64,000 nt of DNA from Streptomyces lavendulae subsp. lavendulae (lineage in GTDB: Bacteria > Actinomycetota > Actinomycetes > Streptomycetales > Streptomycetaceae). Position 1 is the first letter of the stretch. Every line of letters starts with the position of its first letter. The DNA lies in the NCBI RefSeq assembly GCF_002803845.1, contig NZ_CP024985.1, positions 3,782,001 through 3,846,000 of the forward strand, read 5' to 3'. Position numbers and translations under genes: made by a program. The notes beneath the pieces were generated by a model. The model saw only the letters and a program-made list of their open reading frames with translations, ran no database searches and was not told where the DNA came from. Shown here piece after piece: positions 51,183 through 58,916 of the stretch.

Positions 51183-51843
51183 TCGTGACGCCCATTTCCC
51201 TTGACTGTGGCTGAGGTTGGCGATTCTGCGGCATGCCGGGGGCCTTGCCGCAATCCCCCCTGCCCGCTATACCTTGAGAGTGGAAAGGCGTGACCACTCC
51301 CCCTTTCCCCCGGACTTCCCCTCTCCCCCGGCCGGCTCATGCCCAGCCCCAGACGGCCGCCGGACGCCAAGCCGTGCGAAGCGCGTAGCGATCCGATGCG
51401 CCTGTCCGGCCCGTTGAACGCTCTGATCGCCGTGTCGGGCGGTCTGGGTCGCCCCGGGCCTGGGGCCGATGAAGTATCGGTCCGGCTTTGGGGGACTGGG
51501 CGGAGACGGCTCGCACATCTCTGGGACGCCCGCCCCTCCTCCTCTTCCCCCGTGACCGTTCTTTTGGGGGTTTCCCGGCAGTCTTTGGCATTCCGTGGCG
51601 GGACGGGCTGTCAAGGGTGGCCGAAGGCCATCGCGAAGCGACGCGACGAAGGAGCGCCCTTGACAGCCCGGCCCGACGCGGAAGGACGATGAGACTGACG
51701 GGAAACCCCCAAACCCTCCCTGACACGGACCAGGTCGAGTACCGCCGCTTCCCGCCCCCGCCCCGCCCCCAACCCCCTTTACAACCCCCCGCTTTCGCGT
51801 ATGCTCCCCCTCGACGCCAAAACAGTATCCGGGGGAAACAGTA
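51183..51843. other. Gap containing inverted-repeat arm B
   Basis: No gene is supported in these 661 bases. They hold the glycosyltransferase promoter (51183-51345, with AT-richer DNA around 51265-51290), repeat arm B (51346-51736), and about 100 bp of C-rich DNA before the alpha/beta hydrolase, which has GGGGGAAACAGTA as its RBS region. Confidence 0.6.
51346..51736 (-). repeat. Inverted-repeat arm B
   Basis: This is the inverted copy of arm A. Bases 51544-51736 are identical to the complement of 49499-49691, while 51346-51543 are diverged. The identical halves are on the outside of the 2.2-kb structure and the diverged halves face the glycosyltransferase. Confidence 0.88.
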
Positions 51844-52926
51844 ATGATCGGGATCATCGCCGCCGCCACCGCCGCCTCCTTCGCCGCGCCCGTCGCGGGG
51901 CTCTTCGCCCATCGGGCCGTGCGGCGGGCCGGACACGCGCGGCTGATGCGGATCGGGACGCCGAACGGCATCGACGAGCAGGGCCTCGTCCGGATCGGCG
52001 GGATTGAGCAGTGGATCTCGGTGCGCGGCGAGGACCGCGCCAACCCCGTCCTGCTGGAGATCCACGGCGGCCCGGGCGCGGCCAACTCCCCCTACGGGGC
52101 CCGCACCCGGTCCTGGGAGAAGCACTTCACCCTGGTGCGCTGGGACATGCGCGGCGCCGGGCTGACCTTCGCGCACGGCGGGCCGGAGGGCCAGGGGGAG
52201 ATCACCTTCGAGCGGGTCTACGAGGACGCCGTCGAGGTCACCCGGCACGTCCTGGCGCGGCTGGGCGTGGAGCGGGTGGTGCTGATGCCGAACTCCTTCG
52301 GCACGGTCTTCGGCCTGCGGCTGGCCCGCAACCACCCCGAGCTGTACTCCGCGTACGTCGGCACCGACCAGAACATCCAGGAGGCGGGCCGGGACACCTC
52401 CGCCTACGACGCCACCCTGGAGCGACTGCGGACCGCGGGGAAGGCCAAGGACGTGGCCACGGTCGAAGCGATGGGGTGCGACCCCCGCCGGTGGACCCCG
52501 GCGCAGCGGTCCTCGTACGACAAGCTGTGTGCGGGCAGCGACCCGCTGACGCTGGACACGGTGAAGAAGGTGATCGTGGGCTCGCTGTGGCTGTCGCCGC
52601 TGTACTCGCTCGGGCGGGTGAAGGCCTACTTCAAGGGCCAGGGCTTCTCGGAGCCCCTCACCGAGGGGACGGGCGGCTTCGACGACTTCGCCGACGGGAC
52701 CCGTTTCGAGGTGCCGTTCTTCGTCTTCCAGGGCGAGCGGGACGTGATCACGCCGGCCGCCCGCGCCCGGCTGTTCTTCGACGCGGTCGAGGCGCCGGTG
52801 AAGGCGTTCGAGCTGATCGGGGACGCGAGCCACTTCGCGGCGCTGCGCCGCCCGGAGCGGTTCCTGGAGCTGCTGCTCCAGCACGTCCGCCCGGTGGTGA
52901 CGGCCGGGCGGAACGTCACGGCCTGA
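51844..52926 (+). CDS. Alpha/beta hydrolase (prolyl aminopeptidase-like)
   Basis: This 360-residue protein has an N-terminal hydrophobic helix (residues about 2-22) that may anchor it. An alpha/beta hydrolase fold follows, with the oxyanion block LLEIHGGPGAANS (HGGPG as in proline iminopeptidases), VRWDMRGAGLTF, the nucleophile elbow LMPNSFGTVFG (Ser within NSFGT, replacing the usual GxSxG first Gly with Asn) and a late Asp/His pair (FQGERDVITP, GDASHFAA). The substrate is unknown. Confidence 0.85.
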   Translation: MIGIIAAATAASFAAPVAGLFAHRAVRRAGHARLMRIGTPNGIDEQGLVRIGGIEQWISVRGEDRANPVLLEIHGGPGAANSPYGARTRSWEKHFTLVRWDMRGAGLTFAHGGPEGQGEITFERVYEDAVEVTRHVLARLGVERVVLMPNSFGTVFGLRLARNHPELYSAYVGTDQNIQEAGRDTSAYDATLERLRTAGKAKDVATVEAMGCDPRRWTPAQRSSYDKLCAGSDPLTLDTVKKVIVGSLWLSPLYSLGRVKAYFKGQGFSEPLTEGTGGFDDFADGTRFEVPFFVFQGERDVITPAARARLFFDAVEAPVKAFELIGDASHFAALRRPERFLELLLQHVRPVVTAGRNVTA

Positions 52927-52942
52927 GCGGCCGACCCGCGGG

Positions 52943-53359
52943 TCAGTCCGCCGTGCCCGGGGGTACGACCCAGCGCGTCGGCTGGCCCGTGACCTTGGCG
53001 ATCATGTCGTAGTCGCCGTCGTAGTGCAGCACGGTCGCCTCGTGGCGCTCCGCGGTCGCCGCGATGATCAGGTCCGGAAGGGACACCGCTTTCCAGTTGC
53101 CCGCCACGATGAGCTGCTCCTGGACCTCCAGGGCCCGGTCCCACGCCTCGTCCGGGGTCGAGAGCCACGCGAAGGCCCCCAGCCCCGCGCGGACCCGGTC
53201 GGCGTCCGACTTGGAGCGGGCGCTGTAGAGCACCTCCAGCTCCACCGCGCCGCACACGGCGAGTACACCTGCCGTGTGCAGCGGATTGACGACGGCGCGC
53301 ACGGCCGGCTTGGGATAGCGCGCGAGGGCTGACTTGTCGATCAGGAAGTGCCTGGTCAT
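52943..53359 (-). CDS. PIN-domain ribonuclease toxin (VapC type)
   Basis: This 138-residue PIN-fold protein begins FLIDKSALARYPKPAVRAVV (first acidic residue, followed by KSA in place of the usual TSA/TNV) and has ELEVLYSARSKSD, VSLPDLIIAATAERHEATVLHYDGDYDMIAKVTGQ with the further acidic residues (PDLIIAATA, HYDGDYD). The size is right for VapC. The ATG overlaps the antitoxin stop (ATGA), as in typical vapBC operons. Predicted to cleave RNA when free of its antitoxin. Confidence 0.9.
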   Translation of the reverse strand: MTRHFLIDKSALARYPKPAVRAVVNPLHTAGVLAVCGAVELEVLYSARSKSDADRVRAGLGAFAWLSTPDEAWDRALEVQEQLIVAGNWKAVSLPDLIIAATAERHEATVLHYDGDYDMIAKVTGQPTRWVVPPGTAD

Positions 53360-53586
53360 GCCGCCCTGTCCTGGACGTGCCCACCCTCGGCCGCGAGCAG
53401 CTCGACCGGGCCCGTCAGGTCCGGCAGTCCACCCTCGGCGAGCCAGTTCAGGAACTCTTCCCTCTTGCGCCGGTTGACGGCGTCCCGAAGGGCCGCGTTG
53501 ACGGTGGCGACCTTCGTCTTCGTTCCGAAGAGCTCGGCGGCCTCCGCCAGCAGGGCGTCGTCCACGTCGATCACGGTTCTGGCCAT
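53356..53586 (-). CDS. VapB-type antitoxin
   Basis: This 76-residue protein starts MARTVIDVDDALLAEAAELFGTKTKVATVNAALRDAVNRRKREEF, a ribbon-helix-helix antitoxin pattern of the VapB family, with an acidic toxin-neutralising tail. GAGGAGG lies 6 bp before ATG 53586; in-frame codons further upstream are less likely. A perfect 10-bp inverted repeat (53630-53665) in the promoter is the probable autoregulatory operator. Confidence 0.88.
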   Translation of the reverse strand: MARTVIDVDDALLAEAAELFGTKTKVATVNAALRDAVNRRKREEFLNWLAEGGLPDLTGPVELLAAEGGHVQDRAA

Positions 53587-53624
53587 GGGAAACCTCCTCA
53601 GCGCGGCGCGACCCGCCCGGGCCA

Positions 53625-53665
53625 CACTTAAACGATATCAAGATCACCGTCAAGAGATATCGTTT
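53625..53665 (-). promoter_or_regulatory. VapBC promoter and palindromic operator
   Basis: AAACGATATC (53630-53639) and GATATCGTTT (53656-53665) are perfect inverted repeats 16 bp apart. On the minus strand TTGACG (53648-53653) and TAAGTG (53625-53630) at 17-bp spacing form a plausible promoter interleaved with them, so VapB binding would occlude RNA polymerase. Confidence 0.65.
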
Positions 53666-53692
53666 CTGCAGCCAAGGCAACGGCCCCCGCCC

Positions 53693-54922
53693 CTACGCCC
53701 CCGCCCAGAGCCCCTCCCCCGTGAGCCCCAGCAGGTCGATCGCGTTGCCGCGCACGATGCGTTCGACCACGTCCGGCGCCAGGTGGCCCATCTGGGACTC
53801 GCCCACCTCCCGGGACTTCGGCCAGGTGGAGTCCGAGTGGGGGTAGTCGGTCTCGTAGAGGACGTTGGCGACGCCGATGGCGTCCAGGTTCCGCAGGCCG
53901 AACGCGTCGTCGAAGAAGCAGCCGAAGACGTGCTCGGCGAAGAGCTCCGACGGCGGGCGGTGGACCTTGTCGGCGACGCCGCCCCAGCCCCGGTTCTCCT
54001 CCCAGACCACGTTCGCGCGTTCCAGGATGTACGGGATCCAGCCGATCTGGCCCTCCGCGTACATGATCCTCAGGTTCGGGAAGCGCTCGAACTTTCCGCT
54101 CATCAGCCAGTCGACCATCGAGAAGCAGCAGTTGGCGAAGGTGATGGTGGACCCCACGGCCGGCGGGGCGTCCGCCGAGGTGGAGGGCATCCGCGACGAG
54201 GAGCCGATGTGCATGGCGATGACCGTGCCGGTCTCGTCACAGGCCTGGAGGAAGGGGTCCCAGTCGTCGGTGTGGATCGACGGCAGCCCCAGGTGCGGCG
54301 GTATCTCGGAGAACGCGACCGCCCGGACCCCGCGCGCCGCGTTGCGGCGGACCTCGGCGGCGGCCAGGCGGGCGTCCCAGAGGGGGACGAGGGTGAGCGG
54401 GATGAGCCGGCCCCGCGCCTCGGGGCCGCACCACTCCTCCACCATCCAGTCGTTGTAGGCCCGTACCCCGAGGAGTCCGAGCTCGCGGTCCTTGGCCTCG
54501 GTGAAGGTCTGGCCGCAGAAGCGCGGGAAGGTGGGGAAGCACAGGGCGGACTGGACGTGGTTGACGTCCATGTCGGCGAGGCGGTCGGGAACCGAGAAGG
54601 AGCCCGGGCGCATCTGCTCGTAGGTGATGACTTCCAGTTTGATCTCGTCGCGGTCGTACCCGACCGCGGTGTCGAGGCGGGTGAGCGGCCGGTGCAGGTC
54701 CTCGTACACCCACCAGTCGCCGATCGGGCCGTCGTCCCCCTTGGCCCCCATCACGGGGGCGAACTTCCCGCCGAGGAAGGTCATTTCCTTGAGGGGGGCC
54801 CGGACGATCCGGGGCCCGGTGTCGCGGTACTTCGACGGGAGCCGGTCCCGCCAGACGTGAGGGGGCTCCACCGTGTGGTCGTCCACCGAGATGATCTTCG
54901 GGAAGGTCTCCATGCCCTCCAC
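53693..54922 (-). CDS. Amidohydrolase family 2 (ACMSD-like) metal-dependent hydrolase
   Basis: This 409-residue protein begins KIISVDDHTVEPPHVWRDRLP (the metal-binding D-x-H-type block, here DDHTVEPP). It has AVAFSEIPPHLGLPS, the central HIGSSS and the diagnostic NVLYETDYPHSDSTWP late motif, which supplies a catalytic Asp. Such proteins occur in actinobacterial aromatic/steroid catabolic clusters. The start is either GTG 54922, close to a possible transcription start (leaderless), or ATG 54913. A CTGACnnnnnGTCAG palindrome lies 12 bp upstream. Confidence 0.87.
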   Translation of the reverse strand: MEGMETFPKIISVDDHTVEPPHVWRDRLPSKYRDTGPRIVRAPLKEMTFLGGKFAPVMGAKGDDGPIGDWWVYEDLHRPLTRLDTAVGYDRDEIKLEVITYEQMRPGSFSVPDRLADMDVNHVQSALCFPTFPRFCGQTFTEAKDRELGLLGVRAYNDWMVEEWCGPEARGRLIPLTLVPLWDARLAAAEVRRNAARGVRAVAFSEIPPHLGLPSIHTDDWDPFLQACDETGTVIAMHIGSSSRMPSTSADAPPAVGSTITFANCCFSMVDWLMSGKFERFPNLRIMYAEGQIGWIPYILERANVVWEENRGWGGVADKVHRPPSELFAEHVFGCFFDDAFGLRNLDAIGVANVLYETDYPHSDSTWPKSREVGESQMGHLAPDVVERIVRGNAIDLLGLTGEGLWAGA

Positions 54923-54934
54923 GGTAGCGTTGAT

Positions 54935-54949
54935 CTGACGAACCGTCAG
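54935..54949. promoter_or_regulatory. Palindromic operator site 4
   Basis: CTGACGAACCGTCAG is one base away from a perfect palindrome. It lies 12 bp upstream of the amidohydrolase GTG and 119 bp upstream of the divergent afsR ATG; it is so close to the former that it must overlap its promoter or start point. Confidence 0.65.
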
Positions 54950-55068
54950 CTATCTGTCCCACACTCGCCGTTGTGACGAGGAGTGACCGCCTCCGCTGCG
55001 GGCTGACGTGTGCGTGCAAGACAGGGCAGACTGACCCTTAAACCGACGGAAGGCAGGGGGGACGACAG

Positions 55069-58000
55069 ATGGACGGCATACCGGCCATCCCGCACCAGCG
55101 GAACCACCCCGAGGCAGCCCGGTCCCGGAACTCCGCAGACGCGCCCGCAGCCCCCGAGCCCCCGGCCCCTCCCGAGACCCCGGCCCAGGCCCCCGCGGCC
55201 CCGGCCGCCGCGGAGCCCCCGCACGCCCCGGGGGCCCCGGAGCCCTCCCCCGCCGACAACCGGTTCGCCGTCCTCGGCCCCATCCGGGCCTGGCGCGGCC
55301 CCGAGGCCCTGCCCTCCGGCAGCCCCCAGCAGCGCGCCCTGCTCGCCGTACTGCTGCTGCGCGACGGCCGCACCGCGACCGCCCCCGAGCTGATCGACGC
55401 CATCTGGGGCGAGGACCCGCCCCCGCAGGCCCTGGCCACCATCCGCACGTACGCCTCCCGGCTGCGCAAGGTGCTCCACCCCGGGCTGCTCGTCAGCGAC
55501 GCCGGCGGCTACGCGATCCGGCTGCGCCACCAGGAGGCCCTCGACCTCGGCATCGCCCGCAGCCTCGCCGCCGACGCCGAGGCGGCCCGCTCCGCCGGCG
55601 ACCGCGCCCTGGCCCGCACCCTCCTCGCCCGCGCCCTGGACCTCTGGGACGGCGAACCCCTCGCCGGGGTCCCCGGCCCGCACGCCGACACCGAGCGGAC
55701 CCGGCTCGCCGAATGGCGCCTCCAGCTCCTGGAGACCCGCCTCGACCTGGACCTGGAGGTCGGCCACCACGCCGAGGCCGTCTCCGAGCTCACCGCCCTC
55801 ACCGCCGCCCACCCGCTGCGCGAACGGCTCCGCGAGCTGCTGATGCTCGCCCTGTACCGCAGCGGCCGCCAGGCCGAGGCCCTCGCCGTGTACGCCGACA
55901 CCCGCCGCCTCCTCGCCGACGAACTCGGCGTCGACCCTCGGCCCGAACTCTCCGCCCTCCAGCAGCGCATCCTGAACGCGGACGCCGAGCTCGCCCGCGC
56001 CGAGGCCCCCGTCACCACCGCCGCCCCCGCACCCGTAAGGCCCGCGCAATTGCCCGCCACCGTCCCGGACTTCACCGGCCGCGCCCCCTTCGTCAGCGAG
56101 CTCGGGGAGATCCTCGCCGGTGCGGAGGGCCAGGTCATGGCCGTCTCGGCGCTCGCGGGCATAGGCGGTGTCGGCAAGACCACCCTCGCCGTGCACGTCG
56201 CGCACGCCGCCCGGCCCCACTTCCCCGACGGCCAGCTCTACGCCGACCTCCAGGGCACCGACCCCCGCCCCGCGCAGCCCGAGGCCGTCCTCGGCTCCTT
56301 CCTGCGCGCCCTCGGCATCCCCGACAGCTCCATCCCCGATTCCGCCGCGGACCGGGCCGCCCTCTACCGCACGGTCCTCGACGGCCGCCGCGTCCTGGTG
56401 CTGCTCGACAACGCCCGCGACGCCGCCCAGGTCCGCCCGCTGCTGCCCGGCACCGCGGGCTGCGCCGCCCTCGTCACCAGCCGGGTCCGGATGTCGGGCC
56501 TCGCCGGGGCCCATCTCGTCGACCTCGACGTGATGAGCCCCGAGGAGGCCCTGCAGCTGTTCACCCGCATCGTCGGCGCCGAACGGGTCGGCGCCGAACG
56601 CCAGGCCGCCCTCGACGTCGTCGGCGCCTGCGGGTTCCTGCCGCTCGCCATCCGCATCGCCGCCTCCCGGCTGGCCGCCCGCCGCACCTGGACCGTCTCC
56701 GTCCTCGCCGCCAAACTCGCCGACGAACGCCGCCGCCTCGACGAGCTCCAGGCCGGAGACCTCGCCGTCAAGGCCACCTTCGAGCTGGGCTACGGCCAGC
56801 TGGAGCCCGCCCAGCAGCGCGCCTTCCGCCTCCTCGGCCTCGCCGACGGCCCCGACATCTCGCTCTGCGCCGCGGCCGCGGTCCTCGACCTGCCCGAGCA
56901 CGACACCGAGGACCTCCTCGAAGCTTTAGTCGACTGCTCCCTGCTCGAATCGGCCGCGCCCGGCCGCTACCGCTTCCACGACCTCGTCCGCCTCTACGCG
57001 CGTGCCTGCGCCGAACGCGACGAGCAGCCCGCCCGGGGGCAGGACGCCGCCCTCGACCGGCTCCTCGACTTCTACCTCGCCACCGCCTCCCGGGTGTACG
57101 CCGTCGAGCGCCCCGGCGACCGGCTTCCGGCCCACCTCTCCCCCACCCGCCACCCCGGCCTGGTCCTGACCGAGCCCCGCGCCGCCCTGGACTGGCTGTT
57201 CGCCGAGGCCGACCCGCTGCTGGCCTGCGTACGGCAGGCGGCCGGGCGGCCCGCCGCGCTGCGCCGGGCCGTGGACCTGCTGTGGGCGGCCAAGGACCTC
57301 GCCGAGTCGGGCGCCAACTCCAAGCAGTACGAGTCCGCCGCCCTGACCCTGCGCGAGGCCGCGCGGTCGGCGAAGGACCCGCGGGCCGAGGGCCGCGCCC
57401 GAACCGCGCTCACCATGGTCCACCTCGTCGCGGGCCGCTTCACCGAGGGCGACGAGGAGGCCCGCCAGGCCATGGACCTGGCCCGCGAGGCCGGTGACCC
57501 GCTGCCCAGCTGCTGGGCGCCCAACGACCGCGGGATCATCGCCCTCTACCAGGGCCGCTACCGCGACGGCGAGCGCTACCTGCTGGAGGCCATCGAGAAC
57601 TTCCGGGCCGACGCGAACTTCATCGGCGAGGCCAGCGCCCTGTGCAACCTCTCCCGGATCCACGTCGAACTGGGCCGCCTGCCCAGCGCCATCGACCTGG
57701 CGCAGCAGGGCATCGCCATCTACGACCGGATGGGCCTGACCCTGCGCCTGGCCAACGGCCGCTACGCGCTGGGCATCGCGCTGACCCAGGCCGGACGGCT
57801 GCGCGAGGCGCTGATCCAGCTCGGGGAGGCGCTGTCGCTGTTCCACGACAACCGCCAGCCGCTGTGGGAGGGCGTGACCCACTTCCGGCTCGCCGAGGCG
57901 CACCTGGCGGCCCGGCGGCCGACCCTGGCCGCCAAGCACGCCGAGCAGGCGATCGCGCTGCGCGGGATCGGCGGGGAGTGGCGCCGGGCGACGGTGCTGA

Positions 58001-58146
58001 CGGTACTGGGCAAGGCGCTGCGGCGGCTGGGCCAGCCGGACCGGGCGCAGGCCTGCTGGCGGGACGCGGAGACGGTGTTCACGCAGCTGGGCTCGTCCGA
58101 ACTGGCCGAGGTACAGGCTCTGTTGGCGGCGGAGCTGGCCGCCTGA
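55069..58146 (+). CDS. afsR: AfsR-like SARP transcriptional activator
   Basis: This 1025-residue global regulator has a Pro/Ala-rich N-terminal tail (1-65) and a winged-helix DNA-binding domain (about 66-150; FAVLGPIRAWRG...LLAVLLLRDGRTATAPELIDAIWGEDPP). A bacterial transcriptional activation domain (about 155-305) follows, then an NB-ARC ATPase (Walker A GIGGVGKTT at 364-372; LVLLDNARDAAQV Walker B; LPLAIRIAASRLA) and C-terminal TPR repeats (about 730-1020). AfsR integrates Ser/Thr kinase signals and activates afsS to raise antibiotic production. The identity is supported by domain order and by the afsS gene 196 bp downstream. GCAGGGGGG precedes ATG 55069. Confidence 0.92.
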   Translation: MDGIPAIPHQRNHPEAARSRNSADAPAAPEPPAPPETPAQAPAAPAAAEPPHAPGAPEPSPADNRFAVLGPIRAWRGPEALPSGSPQQRALLAVLLLRDGRTATAPELIDAIWGEDPPPQALATIRTYASRLRKVLHPGLLVSDAGGYAIRLRHQEALDLGIARSLAADAEAARSAGDRALARTLLARALDLWDGEPLAGVPGPHADTERTRLAEWRLQLLETRLDLDLEVGHHAEAVSELTALTAAHPLRERLRELLMLALYRSGRQAEALAVYADTRRLLADELGVDPRPELSALQQRILNADAELARAEAPVTTAAPAPVRPAQLPATVPDFTGRAPFVSELGEILAGAEGQVMAVSALAGIGGVGKTTLAVHVAHAARPHFPDGQLYADLQGTDPRPAQPEAVLGSFLRALGIPDSSIPDSAADRAALYRTVLDGRRVLVLLDNARDAAQVRPLLPGTAGCAALVTSRVRMSGLAGAHLVDLDVMSPEEALQLFTRIVGAERVGAERQAALDVVGACGFLPLAIRIAASRLAARRTWTVSVLAAKLADERRRLDELQAGDLAVKATFELGYGQLEPAQQRAFRLLGLADGPDISLCAAAAVLDLPEHDTEDLLEALVDCSLLESAAPGRYRFHDLVRLYARACAERDEQPARGQDAALDRLLDFYLATASRVYAVERPGDRLPAHLSPTRHPGLVLTEPRAALDWLFAEADPLLACVRQAAGRPAALRRAVDLLWAAKDLAESGANSKQYESAALTLREAARSAKDPRAEGRARTALTMVHLVAGRFTEGDEEARQAMDLAREAGDPLPSCWAPNDRGIIALYQGRYRDGERYLLEAIENFRADANFIGEASALCNLSRIHVELGRLPSAIDLAQQGIAIYDRMGLTLRLANGRYALGIALTQAGRLREALIQLGEALSLFHDNRQPLWEGVTHFRLAEAHLAARRPTLAAKHAEQAIALRGIGGEWRRATVLTVLGKALRRLGQPDRAQACWRDAETVFTQLGSSELAEVQALLAAELAA

Positions 58147-58195
58147 CGGGTGCCGGTCCGGGGCCGGGAACGGACCCGGGCCGGATGGACGGCCG

Positions 58196-58217
58196 CGTTC
58201 ATCGTTCGTTTATCGCC
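58196..58217 (+). promoter_or_regulatory. AfsR/PhoP-type direct repeats in the afsS promoter
   Basis: CGTTCATCGTT (58196-58206) and CGTTTATCGCC (58207-58217) are two head-to-tail 11-bp repeats. The published afsS promoter of S. coelicolor has very similar repeats bound by AfsR and overlapped by PhoP. They would overlap the -35 region of a promoter with CACGAT (58224-58229) as -10. A perfect 14-bp palindrome, CGATGGATCCATCG (58226-58239), lies at the predicted start point. Confidence 0.8.
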
Positions 58218-58342
58218 ACGCGCCACGATGGATCCATCGACTCGGCGCGTCGGGGGGACGCCCGGGCCGGCTGGAGGACCACCCGTTCGGCGGTCCGCGG
58301 GGGAATCGCCGAACGGGCCCGACTCATCCATCAGGAGATCCG

Positions 58343-58543
58343 ATGACGACGAACGAGAACAGCCTGCCGCTCGACGGCGACATCAGACCGCTCGACAACC
58401 ACGCTTCGGGCGTCGAGATCAATCCGCTGGATCCGCTCGACCCTCCGGCCCCGAAGCAGCCGGGCGAGAAGCCGCTCGACAACCACGCCTCGGGCGAGGA
58501 CATCGTGACGATGGACAACCACGCGTCCGGCTCCCTCCCGTAA
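58343..58543 (+). CDS. afsS: AfsS, small sigma-factor-like regulator of secondary metabolism
   Basis: This 66-residue acidic protein carries three DNHASG repeats (residues 18-23, 46-51 and 58-63; RPLDNHASG, KPLDNHASG, VTMDNHASG), the hallmark of AfsS/AfsR2. It is directly downstream of afsR with AfsR-type repeats in its promoter. AfsS stimulates antibiotic synthesis by an incompletely understood mechanism. CAGGAGATCCG provides the RBS. The number and spacing of repeats differ somewhat from what I recall of the S. coelicolor protein. Confidence 0.92.
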   Translation: MTTNENSLPLDGDIRPLDNHASGVEINPLDPLDPPAPKQPGEKPLDNHASGEDIVTMDNHASGSLP

Positions 58544-58916
58544 CACCAGCGGCCTTCGGGCAGTACGGCACGACGTACGGGGGAGACGTACGGGGGAGAC
58601 GTACGGGGGACCCGCGGGCGGGCGTACAGGGGGAACGTACGGGGGCCGCTCGCGGGAAGTACGGGGGAAGTACGGGGGAAGTACGGGGGAAGTACGGGGG
58701 AAGTACGGGGGGGGACGTACGGGGGATCCTCCCCCGGGGGAACGTACGGGGGACGTACGGGGGACCCACGGGGGAAGACGTACGGGGGATCTGCACGGGG
58801 GAACGGCGGCCGCGGTGGCCAGGAGGGGGACCACCGCGGCCGCCGCACGCCCATGTCCGGGCCGGGGCGTCCCTGAAACCGGTCCCCACCGGACCGCCGG
58901 TGACTACGCTGGCACC
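58544..58916. other. Gap between afsS and the methyltransferase gene, with motif array
   Basis: No gene is supported in these 373 bases. Most of the sequence (58575-58800) is the GTACGGGGGA array; the last 120 bp are GC-rich and carry the methyltransferase start. Confidence 0.6.
58575..58800 (+). repeat. Array of GTACGGGGGA motifs
   Basis: GTACGGGGG occurs 13 times (58575, 58588, 58601, 58637, 58659, 58670, 58681, 58692, 58703, 58717, 58744, 58755, 58780) plus variants (GTACAGGGGG at 58624 and two CACGGGGGA). Five copies at 58659-58703 are spaced exactly 11 bp, and the first three exactly 13 bp. All copies are in the same orientation. The spacers are 1-4 nt in the dense part, so this is not a CRISPR. 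Confidence 0.92.

Noticed and set aside
49499..51736. Insertion sequence or composite transposon
   Set aside because: No transposase or integrase frame exists within or next to the repeats, and no target-site duplication was seen at the outer ends. The structure is reported as an inverted-repeat cassette instead.
58575..58800. CRISPR array
   Set aside because: Repeat units are about 10 bp with 1-4 nt between them in the dense part, there are no unique 30-bp spacers and no cas genes.
58556..58916. Repeat-containing small protein encoded by the GTACGGGGGA array
   Set aside because: All frames through the array give repetitive Gly/Arg/Tyr or Pro/Arg/Ser peptides with no RBS or independent start. 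The DNA periodicity (11 and 13 bp) is not a multiple of three and so does not preserve a reading frame.
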